From: Nitrososphaerales archaeon | Lineage (GTDB): Archaea; Thermoproteota; Nitrososphaeria; Nitrososphaerales; Gagatemarchaeaceae | Assembly (NCBI GenBank): GCA_014874415.1 | Contig: JACWAI010000114.1 | Span: 1 to 51,951, forward strand | Direction: 5' to 3' | DNA: 51,951 nucleotides | Shown: piece after piece, positions 31,456-39,827 of the stretch | How positions within the stretch are numbered: position 1 is the first letter of the stretch | Layout: each line of letters starts with the position of its first letter | Program-made: the position numbers and the translations under genes | The notes under the pieces: model-generated | The model's database searches: none | The model's input: only the letters and a program-made list of their open reading frames with translations | What the model was told of the DNA's origin: nothing

Positions 31456-31762
31456 AGAAGAGCATCCACGAGAAGAGGAAGAGCATGATGAAGCCTCCGA
31501 TACCAGTCGTGTAGACCTTCCCCTGTCCTTGCCGACCGAGCCCCTTGTACCAAGTGAAACGGGCGGCGTAGTACGAAACCAGATAGAACAGGATCCCGAC
31601 GCTTATCCCGCTCGAGACGTCTCCGATGAGATCCGCTAGCAACCCCGCCAAGGCGGCTAAACCGAGCCGAGACCAGTATAGCTTATCAAATGACGGCAGC
31701 GGCTGAGGCTGTATGGCCGAACTCTCAGGCTTGGAAGTCTTGGCCTTGCTCAAGGAGATCAA
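31430..31762 (-). CDS. Small membrane protein, EMC6-like
   Basis: This 110-residue protein has about three helices: GLAALAGLLADLIGDVSSGISVGILFYLVSYYAARF, then GIGGFIMLFLFSWMLFFTL. The GIG-F-x-W ending and small-residue first helix resemble archaeal EMC6-type proteins of the membrane-insertase complex, but the match is by eye. TTG at 31762 is the likely start because TATATTAATAATATC is centred 27 bp upstream, inside the coding region of the divergent NFACT gene. The first 50 bases of the two genes overlap antisense. Confidence 0.68.
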   Translation of the reverse strand: MISLSKAKTSKPESSAIQPQPLPSFDKLYWSRLGLAALAGLLADLIGDVSSGISVGILFYLVSYYAARFTWYKGLGRQGQGKVYTTGIGGFIMLFLFSWMLFFTLQTAGY

Positions 31763-33533
31763 TTCGGCGCTTCGGGGAGCGTATATTAATAATATCTATT
31801 CGCTTGGAAGCTCTCAGCTCCTCCGACTGAGGAAGCACGATGCCCCCGACGCCTGGCTGGTCCTTTCTCCCAAGAAAGGCGTTTGGATTTCTTCAAGCGT
31901 ATCCGAGAGAGCGGAAACGACCGGTTTCACTTCGAAACTGAGGGGGGAGCTCGAGCGGTCTAGATTTGACGGCGCGACCCAGGTCGATCTGGACAGGGTC
32001 TTCCAGCTCGCATTCGAGGGGGCGGCCCGGCGGAAGCTCGTGGTCGAGCTGATGCCCCCCGGAAACGTCATTGTGATGGATGAAGAAGGGGTGGTGGTCC
32101 TCGCCCTGGACGAGGTGCGTTCGAAGTCTAGGCGTGTGGTAAGGGGGGAAAAGTACGCCCCCCCAAGACAGAGCAGGCTCAGTCCTACAGAGGTTGGGGC
32201 CGAAGACGTCAGGTCCATGTGGGCCCAGGAGAGGACGGTAGGGACGGCTCTCGGGAGGCATGTCGGGCTCCCTAGGAAGTATGTTTCAGAATCCCTGGCC
32301 CGGCTTGGTTTGACTGACGAGTCTCCTTCGTCCAGCCTGCGGGGGAGGGAGGAGGAGGCAGTGGAGGTTCTTAGAGGCCTCGTCAACGAAGCCAGGGACA
32401 ACCCGCGCCCGTGCATCTGCATGCTCCCCGGCGGGGAGGACCTCTTTGTTGTCCCGCCAAAGGGGGCGGAGATAGTGGCCGAGGCTGGAAGCATGTCGGA
32501 GCTGTGCGACAGGCTATTCCTCGCCGAGGCAGGAACTGGAGAGGGGCCCCCTTCGCCAGGGCAGGCCAAGAAAAAAGAGCTTGAGATCACCATTTCGAAC
32601 TTGAGTGCCGAATCTGACTCGCTCCGTGCCCAGGCCGCGAATGTCAGAACTGTGGCTGCATCGGCCAGCTCCATGTCCATCGAGGACGGTCTTGGGGCTC
32701 TGCGGGATCACGGGGTCCGCACCGCGCGTCAGCCGAGGTCTCCCTCCGCCATCTCCTCGCTCTTGTTCGACAGAGCGAAGGAACTGGAATCAAGGTCAGA
32801 GGAATCCCGTGCTGCGGCAGAGAGGCTCAAGAAGAAGCTGGCCAAGGTGGCGTCGGTGGGTCCTGAGCAGAGGAAGACCCTCTCGAGGAAGAAGGCGGAG
32901 TGGTACGAGAAGTTCAGGTGGTTCTTCACCAGCGGTGGCAGGCTGGCTGTCGGTGGGAGGGATGCCCAGACCAACTCGGCTCTGATAGGACGCCACACGG
33001 ATGACGCCGATGTGGTCTACCATGCGGACCTCTTCGGGTCCCCCTTCTTCGTTCTCAAGGGAGGAAAGCAACAAAGCGAGGGAGAGATCAGGGAGCTCGC
33101 CCAGGCGACGGTGGCGTTCAGCAGCGCCTGGAAGACCGGCCTGGGGTCGGCAGACGCCTACTGGGTCAGCCCGGAGCAGATCGCCAGAGCGGCACCGAGC
33201 GGAGAGTATCTCCCCCGAGGCAGCTTTGCGGTTCGGGGGAGGAAGAACTCCGTCACCAAGTGCGTCGTGGAGGCCGCCGTGGGGGTCGACCCCTCGGGAC
33301 GGGTCATGGCCGGACCGGAGGACGCCATAGGGAGGCACTGCGCCGGCTACCTCGTCCTGAGGCCCCAGAGAGAAAAAAGCTCGGACACCGCCAAGCGGGT
33401 GCTGAAGGAGCTCGTCAGCCTCTCACCCGGGACCGCCGAAACACTTTCGCTGGACGACGTCCTGAGGGCGTTGCCCAGCGGTGGCGGGAAGGTGGTCAGG
33501 CGCGGTGGGCACCCAGCGAGGGATGAACCGTGA
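31713..33533 (+). CDS. NFACT-family protein (RqcH/NEMF/Tae2 type)
   Basis: This 606-residue protein has an NFACT-N domain (SGLEVLALLKEINSALRGAYINNIY and LRLRKHDAPDAWLVLSPKKGVW), a long coiled-coil centre (about 285-400, with RRKKAEWYEKFRWFFTSGG-like text at its end) and the NFACT-R domain (WFFTSGGRLAVGGRDAQTNSALIGRH, DADVVYHADLFGSPFFVLK and YWVSPEQIARAAPSGEYLPRGSF). These proteins bind stalled 50S subunits carrying peptidyl-tRNA and act in ribosome quality control. The ATG at 31713 has CTTATCAAA about 27 bp upstream. It abuts the convergent Fe-S gene (stops adjacent). Confidence 0.93.
   Translation: MAELSGLEVLALLKEINSALRGAYINNIYSLGSSQLLRLRKHDAPDAWLVLSPKKGVWISSSVSERAETTGFTSKLRGELERSRFDGATQVDLDRVFQLAFEGAARRKLVVELMPPGNVIVMDEEGVVVLALDEVRSKSRRVVRGEKYAPPRQSRLSPTEVGAEDVRSMWAQERTVGTALGRHVGLPRKYVSESLARLGLTDESPSSSLRGREEEAVEVLRGLVNEARDNPRPCICMLPGGEDLFVVPPKGAEIVAEAGSMSELCDRLFLAEAGTGEGPPSPGQAKKKELEITISNLSAESDSLRAQAANVRTVAASASSMSIEDGLGALRDHGVRTARQPRSPSAISSLLFDRAKELESRSEESRAAAERLKKKLAKVASVGPEQRKTLSRKKAEWYEKFRWFFTSGGRLAVGGRDAQTNSALIGRHTDDADVVYHADLFGSPFFVLKGGKQQSEGEIRELAQATVAFSSAWKTGLGSADAYWVSPEQIARAAPSGEYLPRGSFAVRGRKNSVTKCVVEAAVGVDPSGRVMAGPEDAIGRHCAGYLVLRPQREKSSDTAKRVLKELVSLSPGTAETLSLDDVLRALPSGGGKVVRRGGHPARDEP
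31782..31796 (-). promoter_or_regulatory. TATA-like element of the EMC6-like gene, inside the NFACT coding region
   Basis: TATATTAATAATATC is centred 27 bp upstream of the minus-strand TTG at 31762 and encodes Tyr-Ile-Asn-Asn-Ile of NFACT. It uses ATT and AAT codons that stand out in this GC-rich region. Confidence 0.55.
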
Positions 33534-35357
33534 CTAGGCCAGACACTCCGCGACCATCTCCGCCACGTCTTTGACCTCCATGCCTGTGTTCATCACCTTG
33601 GTTGCGTCGTCGAGCATCGAGAGGCAGAAGGGGCATTCCGTGGCTATCTCCTTCGCGCCCGTCTTCGCCGCCTCGTCGGTCCTGATGCCCGCGATGGAGC
33701 GCTGCTGGGGCACCTTGTACCAGTAGTTGGAGCCTCCTGCTCCGCAGCAGAAAGTCTTCTCCTTTCTCCTCCCCATCTCCCTCACCTCTGACACCGACGC
33801 GTCAAGCGCCCGGCGGGGCTCGTCGAATATGTTGTTGTACCTGGAAGCGTAGCAGGCGTCGTGCAGCGTGACCGTGATTTTCCGAATCCTGTCGGCCGGG
33901 ACCCTCACCCTCCCATCCCTTATCAGATCAGAAATTAGCTGGGTGTGGTAGACGACCTCGTACCGTCCCCCGAACTCCGGGTACTCGTTCCTGAGCGCGT
34001 TGTAACAGTGGGGACAGGTGGCAATGATCTTCTTCACCCCGTAGGAGTTCAGCTTCTCTATGTTCTGATAGGCCAGCTCTTGGTACCGGCCCTCCTCCCC
34101 CAGCCTCCGGGCAGGATCGCCGATGCACATCTCCTCCGGGCCCAAAATCGCGAAGGAGACCCCTGCTTGCTTGAGTATCTTGGACAGCGCCCTCGCAATC
34201 CTCTGGGCGCGCTGGTCGAAGGACGAGAGACACCCGACCCAGTAGAGGTACTCCGCCCGGGGGTTCTTTGCCAGGGTGTCTATGCCGAGACCTTCGGCCC
34301 AGTTCCCGCGGGTGGAGCTCTTGAACCCGTACGGGTTCTGGTATTGGGCCAGGTTCTCCAGCATGGCCGACTTCTCTTTGTCGAGCTTCCCCCTGGCTAC
34401 CAGGCTCCTTCTCAGGTCGTATATCAGGTCCAGGTGCTTGACGCTGACCGGACAGCTGGCCACACATGCCCCGCAGGATGTGCATGACCACAGCTCGTCC
34501 TCCCCAACGGCAGTGAGGGGGTCCGCCTGCTCCCCCCCGGCAGTTCGGGAGAGGAGGCTGACCTTTCTTACCAGCACCCTCGGGGACAGCGGCCGACCGG
34601 ATGCCGTCGCCGGGCATGCCGCTTCGCAGGCCCCTATTTCCACGCAAGAATCGTAGGACAGCTTCTGGGAAGCGTCGAATTCTGAGATCTTGCCCACTCC
34701 CACGTGGACCTGTTCGGGCTCAATCTTCCCCGCCATGACGTCGCCGAGGCTGAATGGAGTTTTCAGGGCCGAGACCGGCCTGTCGAAATAACCTATGAGG
34801 TTCACGCTGGGCCGGCTGTAGTAAGCCGCAACGAGTAGGTTCCTAGCCACCCCGACCGTGCCCCCGACGAGCACCAGTGATGGGAGCCAGAGGAGGACGA
34901 GCTCCGACGTCGTAAGCCCTATGGCCAGAATCAGGATCCCCTGGAGCAGGGTAGAGGCGGAGGTGAAGGAATCGGACGAGCGCAATTCCTTTTCGACGCG
35001 CTTGCTCTTGATGAAGACCTGGACCCTCCAGACGAAGGCCGCGGCGAGCCCGACCGCGAGAGGGACGGAGAAGATCAGAATCAGGGTCCTGAGAAGCGGC
35101 GCGTACTCGATCACAGGGTCGAGAAGGGAGTTCGCTATCGAGAGCCCGACCCCCAGCGCAATGGAGAGGTGCATCAGGAAGACCGGGTCTCCTGTCGTAA
35201 AGCGGCGCGCCTCGTCCTTGGCGAGGCCGGCGAGGCGGCCCGGGCCGATGCTGGTCGAGCTCAGACGGGAGTGACGGAACACCGCGTAGGCGACCAGGAC
35301 GACGCTCGCCACGGTGAACGTGTAGACTGCGGCGTATGCGGGGTCGAGCCCTGCCAT
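33534..35357 (-). CDS. HdrD-like membrane Fe-S oxidoreductase, ETF:menaquinone oxidoreductase type
   Basis: This 607-residue protein has an N-terminal membrane part (about five helices, 10-180), a ferredoxin-type domain (about 230-310) and two CCG cysteine-rich domains (GCLSSFDQRAQ, ECPFCLSMLDD, TFCCGAGGSNYW, MCIGDPARRL). This is the layout of EtfAB:menaquinone oxidoreductase (FadF/EMO), which passes electrons from flavoproteins to quinone. The second 4Fe-4S motif, CTSCGACVASCP, is complete. The first reads C238, I241, C244, C248, missing one Cys. It lies 57 bp after etfA on the same strand. The function is inferred from fold and operon. Confidence 0.88.
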   Translation of the reverse strand: MAGLDPAYAAVYTFTVASVVLVAYAVFRHSRLSSTSIGPGRLAGLAKDEARRFTTGDPVFLMHLSIALGVGLSIANSLLDPVIEYAPLLRTLILIFSVPLAVGLAAAFVWRVQVFIKSKRVEKELRSSDSFTSASTLLQGILILAIGLTTSELVLLWLPSLVLVGGTVGVARNLLVAAYYSRPSVNLIGYFDRPVSALKTPFSLGDVMAGKIEPEQVHVGVGKISEFDASQKLSYDSCVEIGACEAACPATASGRPLSPRVLVRKVSLLSRTAGGEQADPLTAVGEDELWSCTSCGACVASCPVSVKHLDLIYDLRRSLVARGKLDKEKSAMLENLAQYQNPYGFKSSTRGNWAEGLGIDTLAKNPRAEYLYWVGCLSSFDQRAQRIARALSKILKQAGVSFAILGPEEMCIGDPARRLGEEGRYQELAYQNIEKLNSYGVKKIIATCPHCYNALRNEYPEFGGRYEVVYHTQLISDLIRDGRVRVPADRIRKITVTLHDACYASRYNNIFDEPRRALDASVSEVREMGRRKEKTFCCGAGGSNYWYKVPQQRSIAGIRTDEAAKTGAKEIATECPFCLSMLDDATKVMNTGMEVKDVAEMVAECLA

Positions 35358-35414
35358 GATTCACCCGCGCGAGCTCGACCGTTTATAGGAAGTTCGATTG
35401 GGGGGCCGCTCGGC

Positions 35415-36344
35415 TCATCCGTGAGCTGACAGCGCCCTCCGTAGGGCGGGGACCACCTGGTACAGGTCTCCCACTATCCCGTAGTCAGAAGCCTGGAACA
35501 TCGGGGCGTCCTTGTCCGTGTTGATTGACGCGACCACCTTGGAGTCCTTCATGCCTGCGGTGTGCTGCAGCTGACCGGATATCCCGACCGCCAGGTACAG
35601 GTCTGGCTTCACGGAAACACCCGTGAGCCCGATGTGGTGCTCCTCCGGGAGCCAGCCCAGGTCAGAGGACAGCGGCCTTGAACATCCGAGGGCTCCGTGC
35701 ATCTCCCTGGCTAGGTCCTCGAGCATGGCGAGGTCTTCCTTCTTCTTCACGCCCCTTCCCGCCGAGACTATGACCTTGGCTGACTTCAGGTCCACTGCGC
35801 CGACAGCCTTCTTCTCCCTGCTGGCGACCCTGATCGGGGAGTCCACGCCCCCGACGTCCAGCTCCCTGGTCCCCCCCGGAGCGGACTCCATCCGTGGATA
35901 GGAACCGACCTTCACGGTGGCCACGGCTGGAAGGGCGCAGGTCACCTTCGCGACGACCTTGCCTGCGAAGACGTTGCGTTCTCCCAGGAGGCTCTGGCCG
36001 TCGGAGGACAGATTGTAGATTTCTGACATGCACCCGACCCTGAGCTTGGCCGCGAGCCTGGAAGCGGTCTCCCTCCCGTTCCTGGTGGCTCCCACCAGGA
36101 CTGCGGCGGGCTGGAGCTCCTTCGCGGCCCGATACAGCGCTTCCGCGACGACGCCCGGCGAGTCTGCGGACGACGGGCCCTTCAGAAGGAGCCTCCCTCC
36201 GGGCGCTCGTATCCCGGCCCTTGGCTGCGCGATCTCTACGACGACGACTTCGCCAGGACTCCCTTTCACGATGTCTGTCGCCGCCGAGGCGACCTCGTTG
36301 GACACTCCCTCGTTCTCGGAGTACGCCCAGACGACGTGGTTCAT
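35415..36344 (-). CDS. etfA: Electron transfer flavoprotein alpha subunit
   Basis: This 309-residue protein has the FAD-binding C-terminal domain: VSAGRGVKKKEDLAM, LGWLPEEHHIGLTGVSVKPDLYLAVGISGQLQHTAGM and INTDKDAPMFQASDYGIVGDLYQVVP. It shuttles electrons from acyl-CoA dehydrogenase. It overlaps etfB by four bases (ATGA), so translation is coupled, and the HdrD-like quinone reductase follows. Nothing indicates the bifurcating type. Confidence 0.97.
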   Translation of the reverse strand: MNHVVWAYSENEGVSNEVASAATDIVKGSPGEVVVVEIAQPRAGIRAPGGRLLLKGPSSADSPGVVAEALYRAAKELQPAAVLVGATRNGRETASRLAAKLRVGCMSEIYNLSSDGQSLLGERNVFAGKVVAKVTCALPAVATVKVGSYPRMESAPGGTRELDVGGVDSPIRVASREKKAVGAVDLKSAKVIVSAGRGVKKKEDLAMLEDLAREMHGALGCSRPLSSDLGWLPEEHHIGLTGVSVKPDLYLAVGISGQLQHTAGMKDSKVVASINTDKDAPMFQASDYGIVGDLYQVVPALRRALSAHG

Positions 36345-37108
36345 TTGGAGAGCACACCTTCCTTCATCAGGGCGTCCACGAGCTTTGCCGCGGCTTCGTC
36401 GGGGCTCCCCTCGATCATCACGTGCTTCCTGGTCGAGGGCTGGGCGGACATCGAAACGACCGACGCCTGCCTGTAGGCACCCGGCGGGGCGAGCTCCTCC
36501 CCGTCCATCTCTTCGACAGGCTTCTTCCCCGCCTGCATTATCTGGATGAGCGTGGGGTACCTCGGCTCGTTGATTTCGCTGACGACCGAGGCGGCGAAGG
36601 GGACCGGGACGTCTAGGATTTCGACGCTATCTTCGAGGCTGCGCTCGATCCTGGCAGTCTGGCCGTTTACTACGACCTTCCTTGCATAGCCCGCGTAGGG
36701 GACCCCCAGGAGCTCGCCGAGCATGGGCGGGACCTGTCCGCTGTAGGTGTCCGACGACCCCTCGGAGCACAGGACCACGTCGAAGGGGCCCCCCTTCCTT
36801 ATCGCAGCCGCTAGCATGTCTGCGGTGCGTAGGGAGTCGACCGCAAGGGGGTCGGCCAGGACGAGCGCCCCCCTGTCGGCGCCCATGGCCAGCGCTTCCT
36901 TCAGGGTCTTCTTCGAAGCGGGAGTCCCAACCATGAAGATGACGACTTCCCCGGTGTGGGCAGCCTTCAGCCTCAGCCCCTCCTCGACCGCATTCTTGTC
37001 GAAGGTGCTCATCTTCCCCGCCGCCCCCGCAAGCTGAGGCCTGCCGCTGGGGTCCAGCTTTAGCTCTGTCTCGTCGACGGAGTGCTTTACGCAGACGGCG
37101 ATCCTCAT
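36341..37108 (-). CDS. etfB: Electron transfer flavoprotein beta subunit
   Basis: This 255-residue protein starts MRIAVCVKHSVDETELKLDPSGRP and shows FDKNAVEEGLRLK, AMGADRGALVLADPLAVDS and CSEGSSDTYSGQVPPMLGELLGVPYAGYA, all typical EtfB features. It pairs with EtfA. The ATG at 37108 overlaps the acyl-CoA dehydrogenase stop by 4 bp (37105-37108), and its stop overlaps etfA by 4 bp. Confidence 0.97.
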   Translation of the reverse strand: MRIAVCVKHSVDETELKLDPSGRPQLAGAAGKMSTFDKNAVEEGLRLKAAHTGEVVIFMVGTPASKKTLKEALAMGADRGALVLADPLAVDSLRTADMLAAAIRKGGPFDVVLCSEGSSDTYSGQVPPMLGELLGVPYAGYARKVVVNGQTARIERSLEDSVEILDVPVPFAASVVSEINEPRYPTLIQIMQAGKKPVEEMDGEELAPPGAYRQASVVSMSAQPSTRKHVMIEGSPDEAAAKLVDALMKEGVLSK

Positions 37109-38241
37109 GGGGACCTCGCCAGCTCTCGCCTCGCTATGAGCAGACGCAGCACCTCGGACGTCCCTTCCCCTATGGTGAGGAGGCGGGCGTCCCGCCAGTG
37201 CCTGTGCAGGTCGTCGGTGGTGTAGCCGTACCCTCCGTGCACCTGGATGGCTTCGTCGCAAACCCTCAGGGACATTTCGGTGGCGAACACCTTGGCCTGC
37301 GACGCCTCCGAGGAGAAGTCTCCCCCTGACTCTTTGACGGCTGAAGCGTATAGGTAGAGCAGGCGCCCTGCGTTTATCTCCGTCTTCATGTCAGCGACCT
37401 TTTCGCGGATAAGCTGGAAATCCGAGATGGACTTGCCGAAGGCGCGCCGGGACTTGGCGTAGGCCAGGGCCTTGTCGTAGGCGATCTGAGCGATGCCTAC
37501 GTTCATGGCGGCGACGGATATCCTGGCGCCGTGGAGAATCTCCTTGGCGTAGTCCGCTCCCCTCCCTTCCTCCCCCACCAAGTTGTCTTCCGGGACGTGG
37601 CAGTCGGAGAGTATGACCTCGGAAGTCTTGGACCCCTTCATCCCGAGCTTCTTCAGTTCCCCACCGAACTTCAGGCCGGGGTTTGGGGCCTCCAATATGA
37701 AGCACGACGGTCCCTTCCGCGTCCGGGCGAAGACGAGGTAGAGGTCAGCTTCGCCGGCGTTGGTTATGAACATCTTGGAACCGTTGATGACGTACTCTCC
37801 CGCCTTCAGTTCGGCCGTGGTGGCCATGGTGCCTGCGTCGGATCCCGAAGCCGGCTCTGTGAGCGCGAATGACGCCAGGGCCTTGCCCGATATGATGCCC
37901 TCGAGATGCTTTCTCTTCTGACCCTCGTTGCCGAACCTGAAGATCCCTTCGGCCACTCCGTTGTGAATCTCCACGCTCAGGGCTATCGAGGCGTCGGCCG
38001 TGCCTAGGAGCTCGACCGCCGTCGCGAAGACCGAGAACGGGAGGCCGAGCCCGCCATACTCGGTGGGGAAGGGGATGCTGCTGATCCCCTGGTCGAAGAC
38101 CGCCTTCCGCGGACCTTTGATCGAAATCTCCCCGGCGTCGAGCTTCGGCGATATCGGTAGGATCTCCTTCTCCATGAAGGCACCTAATGAAGCGAGCAGC
38201 TCAGAATAATCCAGGTGGCGGGTGGGCTGGAAAATCTCCAT
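37105..38241 (-). CDS. Acyl-CoA dehydrogenase
   Basis: This 378-residue flavoenzyme oxidises acyl-CoA to enoyl-CoA. FALTEPASGSDAG, FITNAGEADLYLVFAR, GMKGSKTSEVILSDCHVP, RRAFGKSISDFQLIREKVADM, QVHGGYGYTTDDLHRHWRDAR and EGTSEVLRLLIARREL match the family, including the catalytic-Glu region at the C-terminus. The ATG at 38241 is chosen because GATATACAG lies about 25 bp upstream; an upstream in-frame opening (38310) is less likely. First gene of the operon with etfB, etfA and the quinone reductase. The chain-length preference is unknown. Confidence 0.96.
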   Translation of the reverse strand: MEIFQPTRHLDYSELLASLGAFMEKEILPISPKLDAGEISIKGPRKAVFDQGISSIPFPTEYGGLGLPFSVFATAVELLGTADASIALSVEIHNGVAEGIFRFGNEGQKRKHLEGIISGKALASFALTEPASGSDAGTMATTAELKAGEYVINGSKMFITNAGEADLYLVFARTRKGPSCFILEAPNPGLKFGGELKKLGMKGSKTSEVILSDCHVPEDNLVGEEGRGADYAKEILHGARISVAAMNVGIAQIAYDKALAYAKSRRAFGKSISDFQLIREKVADMKTEINAGRLLYLYASAVKESGGDFSSEASQAKVFATEMSLRVCDEAIQVHGGYGYTTDDLHRHWRDARLLTIGEGTSEVLRLLIARRELARSP

Positions 38242-38358
38242 CAGCCTTCTGTGTTCGGCGCTGTATATCGCCAAGACGAGAGACTGGCGTCCGCCGATTT
38301 TGTGCGTCATTTAATGGTTCTCGTGCGACGATTAGAATTGCTAAAGTGCAGGGCAAGT

Positions 38359-39744
38359 TTGGCCCCGGGCGTGGAGCTAGCTGGGCGGCTGGCGAGGTAC
38401 GCCCTTTCGGTGAGGTACTCGGAGTTGGACGCGGATACCGTCAGGGAGATGAAGACAAGGATCGTTGACTCGCTCGGCTGCGCCCTCGGAGCTTCCAGAG
38501 AGGAGCCCGTCAGGATCGCAAGGAGGACAGCGGCGCGCCTGGGCCGCGGTCGAGGGTCGACTATACTCGGGACAGATTCCAGCTCTTCCCCAGAGATCGC
38601 GACGTTCGTAAACGGGCTGATGGTCCGCTATTTTGATTTCAACGACACCTATCTCTCAAAGGAGCCGGCGCATCCCAGCGACAACCTCGCCCCCTGCCTT
38701 GCGGTCGCCGAGTCTGAAGGCGCGACGGGGAAGGAGCTGATAGCCGCCGCGGTGGCAGCCTATGAAATACAGTGCAGGCTCTGCGACGCGGCAGACATCA
38801 GGCACAGAGGCTGGGACCACGTGAACTACGGGCTCGCGTCCACTTCCCTCGCTGCCGCAAAGCTGCTGGGGGCGGGGGCGAAGGAGGCGACGCAGGCTGT
38901 CAACATGGCCCTCAACGGGCACATAGCGATGAGGCAGGTCAGGTCGGGGGAACTCTCGATGTGGAAGGGGGCGTCTTTCGCCAACGCAGCCAGGAACGGG
39001 GTCTTCGTTGCCATGCTGGCCAAGGAAGGGATGACGGGCCCGGCCCCCATCTTCGAGGGCGAGATGGGCTTCTTCAAGCAGGTCTCCGGCCCGTTCGAAA
39101 TAGACGTCGCGGGGTTCGGGGGGAGGAGGGGAGGATACAAGGTGAAGGAGACCTACGTCAAGTACTGGCCGGCGGAATATCACGCCCAGTCCGCCATCTG
39201 GGCGGCGCTCGAGGTGAGGAAAGTGCTGAAGGACTTCAGAGAGGTCGAGTCCGTCCTCGTGGAGACCCACGAAGCGGGGTACACGATCCTAGGGAACGAC
39301 CCCGTAAAGTGGCATCCGACTACGAAGGAGGCGGCGGACCACAGCCTCCCCTACATAGTGGGGATGGCGCTGTTGGACGGGAAGGTCGACAACAGGACCT
39401 ATTCCCAAAGAAAGATGAAGGCCAAACGGAACATCGAGTTCATCGGGAAGATCAGCGTAAGGGAGGACCCAGCTCTTACGGCCCTCTACCCCGCCAAGGG
39501 GATGGCCAACAGAGTGACAGTCACCATGAAATCAGGAGAGAGCCATTCCAAGAGGGTGGACGTCCCCCGAGGGCACCCTCTCGATCCCATGAGCAGGGGG
39601 GAGGTTGAAGCGAAGTTCAGGGGCCTCACTCGTGGAATCGTCCCGCCTCGAAGGGCAGACAGGCTGCTGGAGCTGCTGTGGAACTTCGAGGAACTCGGGG
39701 ACGTCCGGGAGCTGTTCCCCCTGCTGAGGGTCATCGACGCCTAG
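38359..39744 (+). CDS. MmgE/PrpD-family protein
   Basis: This 461-residue protein is of the 2-methylcitrate dehydratase / cis-aconitate decarboxylase-like family. It shows REMKTRIVDSLGCALGA, NGLMVRYFDFNDTYL, HPSDNLAPCLAVAE, GWDHVNYGLASTSLAAAKLLG, SMWKGASFANAARNGVF, YVKYWPAEYHAQSAI and DHSLPYIVGMALLDG. The TTG at 38359 suits the family's start; ATG 38314 and GTG 38371 are alternatives. It is divergent from the acyl-CoA dehydrogenase operon, so propionate or branched-acid metabolism is possible, but no methylcitrate synthase is in view. Confidence 0.87.
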   Translation: MAPGVELAGRLARYALSVRYSELDADTVREMKTRIVDSLGCALGASREEPVRIARRTAARLGRGRGSTILGTDSSSSPEIATFVNGLMVRYFDFNDTYLSKEPAHPSDNLAPCLAVAESEGATGKELIAAAVAAYEIQCRLCDAADIRHRGWDHVNYGLASTSLAAAKLLGAGAKEATQAVNMALNGHIAMRQVRSGELSMWKGASFANAARNGVFVAMLAKEGMTGPAPIFEGEMGFFKQVSGPFEIDVAGFGGRRGGYKVKETYVKYWPAEYHAQSAIWAALEVRKVLKDFREVESVLVETHEAGYTILGNDPVKWHPTTKEAADHSLPYIVGMALLDGKVDNRTYSQRKMKAKRNIEFIGKISVREDPALTALYPAKGMANRVTVTMKSGESHSKRVDVPRGHPLDPMSRGEVEAKFRGLTRGIVPPRRADRLLELLWNFEELGDVRELFPLLRVIDA

Positions 39745-39797
39745 CGCCGACGGTGCATGGGTGCCTCGCCCGAAGTAGGTCTAGGCGGACTTGCCAT

Positions 39798-39805
39798 CTT
39801 ATTAC
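39798..39805 (+). promoter_or_regulatory. TATA-like element of the TrmB-like regulator
   Basis: CTTATTAC is centred about 26 bp before the GTG at 39828. It also contains the ATTACC bases seen beside the two operator-like repeats downstream. Confidence 0.45.
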
Positions 39806-39827
39806 CGGCTGCCCCCGAGCCCCCAAG

